Source: Pseudomonas hunanensis (GTDB lineage Bacteria; Pseudomonadota; Gammaproteobacteria; Pseudomonadales; Pseudomonadaceae). Taken from it: a DNA stretch of 64,000 nt. The position numbers and the translations under genes are program-made. Location of the stretch: contig NZ_QJRC01000072.1 in assembly GCF_013393325.1 (NCBI RefSeq), forward strand, positions 1-64,000, in the 5' to 3' direction. Below are positions 63,732 to 64,000 of this stretch, one piece after another. Positions within the stretch are counted from its first letter, which is position 1. Every line of letters starts with the position of its first letter. The notes under the pieces are model-generated. The model was not told the origin of the DNA. It did no database searches and was given only the letters and a program-made list of their open reading frames with translations.

Positions 63732-63763
63732 TGTGACGTGTCGCAAATGGCACAAAATGTCAC
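63732..63763. promoter_or_regulatory. Candidate enhancer site for the aldehyde dehydrogenase
   Basis: Nested imperfect dyads: GTGAC ... GTCAC (outer, 63733-63737 and 63759-63763) and TGTCGCA-AA-TGGCACA (inner, 63739-63754). They lie about 90-130 bp upstream of the sigma-54 promoter and just beyond the activator gene's own start. Confidence 0.5.
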
Positions 63764-63850
63764 CCAGCGCGTACCGGCGCCGGCACAGCGACTGTTGATC
63801 AGCGCCGTGATACTGACCCAAGTCATTGATTTGCCTGGCACAGCCAACGC

Positions 63851-63866
63851 TGGCCCAACCTTTGCT
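63851..63866 (+). promoter_or_regulatory. Sigma-54 promoter of the aldehyde dehydrogenase gene
   Basis: TGGCCCAACCTTTGCT has the required GG (63852-63853), ten bases, and GC (63864-63865), with one change from TGGCAC. A weaker overlapping candidate, TGGCACAGCCAACGCT, begins 14 bp upstream. The start codon is 47 bp downstream. Confidence 0.75.
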
Positions 63867-63913
63867 CTACGCTTTTCAACTCCCTAACAAACACAATAGC
63901 CAGGAGACACACC

Positions 63914-64000
63914 ATGCGTTACGCACATCCCGGTACCGAAGGCGCGAAGGTTTCCTTCAAGAGCCGCTACGGCAACTACATCGGTGGTGAGTTCGTTCCT
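63914..64000 (+). CDS. aldB: Aldehyde dehydrogenase, N-terminal fragment (cut by window edge)
   Basis: Only the first 29 codons are present, encoding MRYAHPGTEGAKVSFKSRY and the family motif GNYIGGEFVP. This matches the N-terminus of acetaldehyde-type NAD aldehyde dehydrogenases (AldB/ExaC). CAGGAGACA precedes ATG 63914. Together with a sigma-54 promoter and a divergent activator it looks like an alcohol- or aldehyde-induced gene. The assignment rests on a short fragment and its context. Confidence 0.75.
   Translation, partial: MRYAHPGTEGAKVSFKSRYGNYIGGEFVP

Overview
The window looks like chromosomal DNA of the Pseudomonas putida group. Coding density and G+C are high, REP-type palindromes lie between genes, and the gene orders match Pseudomonas blocks known from memory: bauC-bauA/bauR; speA - yciH-like - NUDIX - DUF2333 - gcbA - ctpL - dsbD - aroQ - accB - accC; acoR/acoXABC-adh; mpl-ubiX. 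Names were assigned by reading motifs and gene order. No database search was run.

Layout. 1-265: two tandem rRNA-type promoters firing leftward off the edge, shielded by a terminator. 277-4979: beta-alanine catabolism (bauC/mmsA, bauA, divergent LysR bauR) and a RutR-like TetR regulator. 4989-10215: YigZ-family protein, a 370-bp gap with DnaA-box-like repeats, an SDR, adenine/adenosine deaminase, an ArsR-like regulator and a Bcr/CflA exporter. 10324-13913: a copper island (copZ, an unknown periplasmic protein, copA, cueR) with two matching CueR-type promoters. 14082-20538: a chemoreceptor, an AraC regulator and a divergent thiolase / long FabG / MaoC acyl-chain module. 20597-26179: MazG-like protein, CmoM, two DUF4136 lipoproteins, prepilin peptidase, PprB-type regulator and an outer-membrane TpsB transporter. 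26272-35576: PbpC, a small membrane protein, a 1632-residue alpha-2-macroglobulin lipoprotein and a MATE transporter. 35612-36249: a REP-tyrosine transposase between inverted REPs. 36332-49078: arginine decarboxylase, YciH-like protein, NUDIX, DUF2333, GcbA diguanylate cyclase, CtpL-like chemoreceptor, DsbD, AroQ, AccB and AccC. 49169-56637: the acetoin operon acoXABC-adh with its sigma-54 activator AcoR. 56864-64000: a MORN-repeat/caspase-like lipoprotein, an atypical SDR, yceK-like lipoprotein, ubiX, mpl, a second AcoR-like activator and the start of an aldehyde dehydrogenase.

How it fits together. Acetoin cleavage by AcoABC yields acetyl-CoA and acetaldehyde. The aldehyde dehydrogenase at the right edge, behind its own sigma-54 activator, is a plausible acetaldehyde sink. 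BauA and BauC turn beta-alanine into malonate semialdehyde and then acetyl-CoA. CopZ, CopA and CueR form a copper-efflux circuit. PbpC and the macroglobulin form a periplasmic guard and repair pair.

Most notable observations: a REP pair sitting in frame inside a sigma-54 activator gene (61838-61927); a lipoprotein joining about eleven MORN repeats to a caspase/legumain-like His/Cys domain (56864-58597); a REP transposase bracketed by 44-bp inverted REPs; a 64-bp inverted repeat (44409-44651) whose inner 56 bp are perfect; a DnaA-box and 11-bp iteron cluster (5590-5905); and an fppA-pprB-tpsB cluster with no pilus genes or exoprotein in the window.
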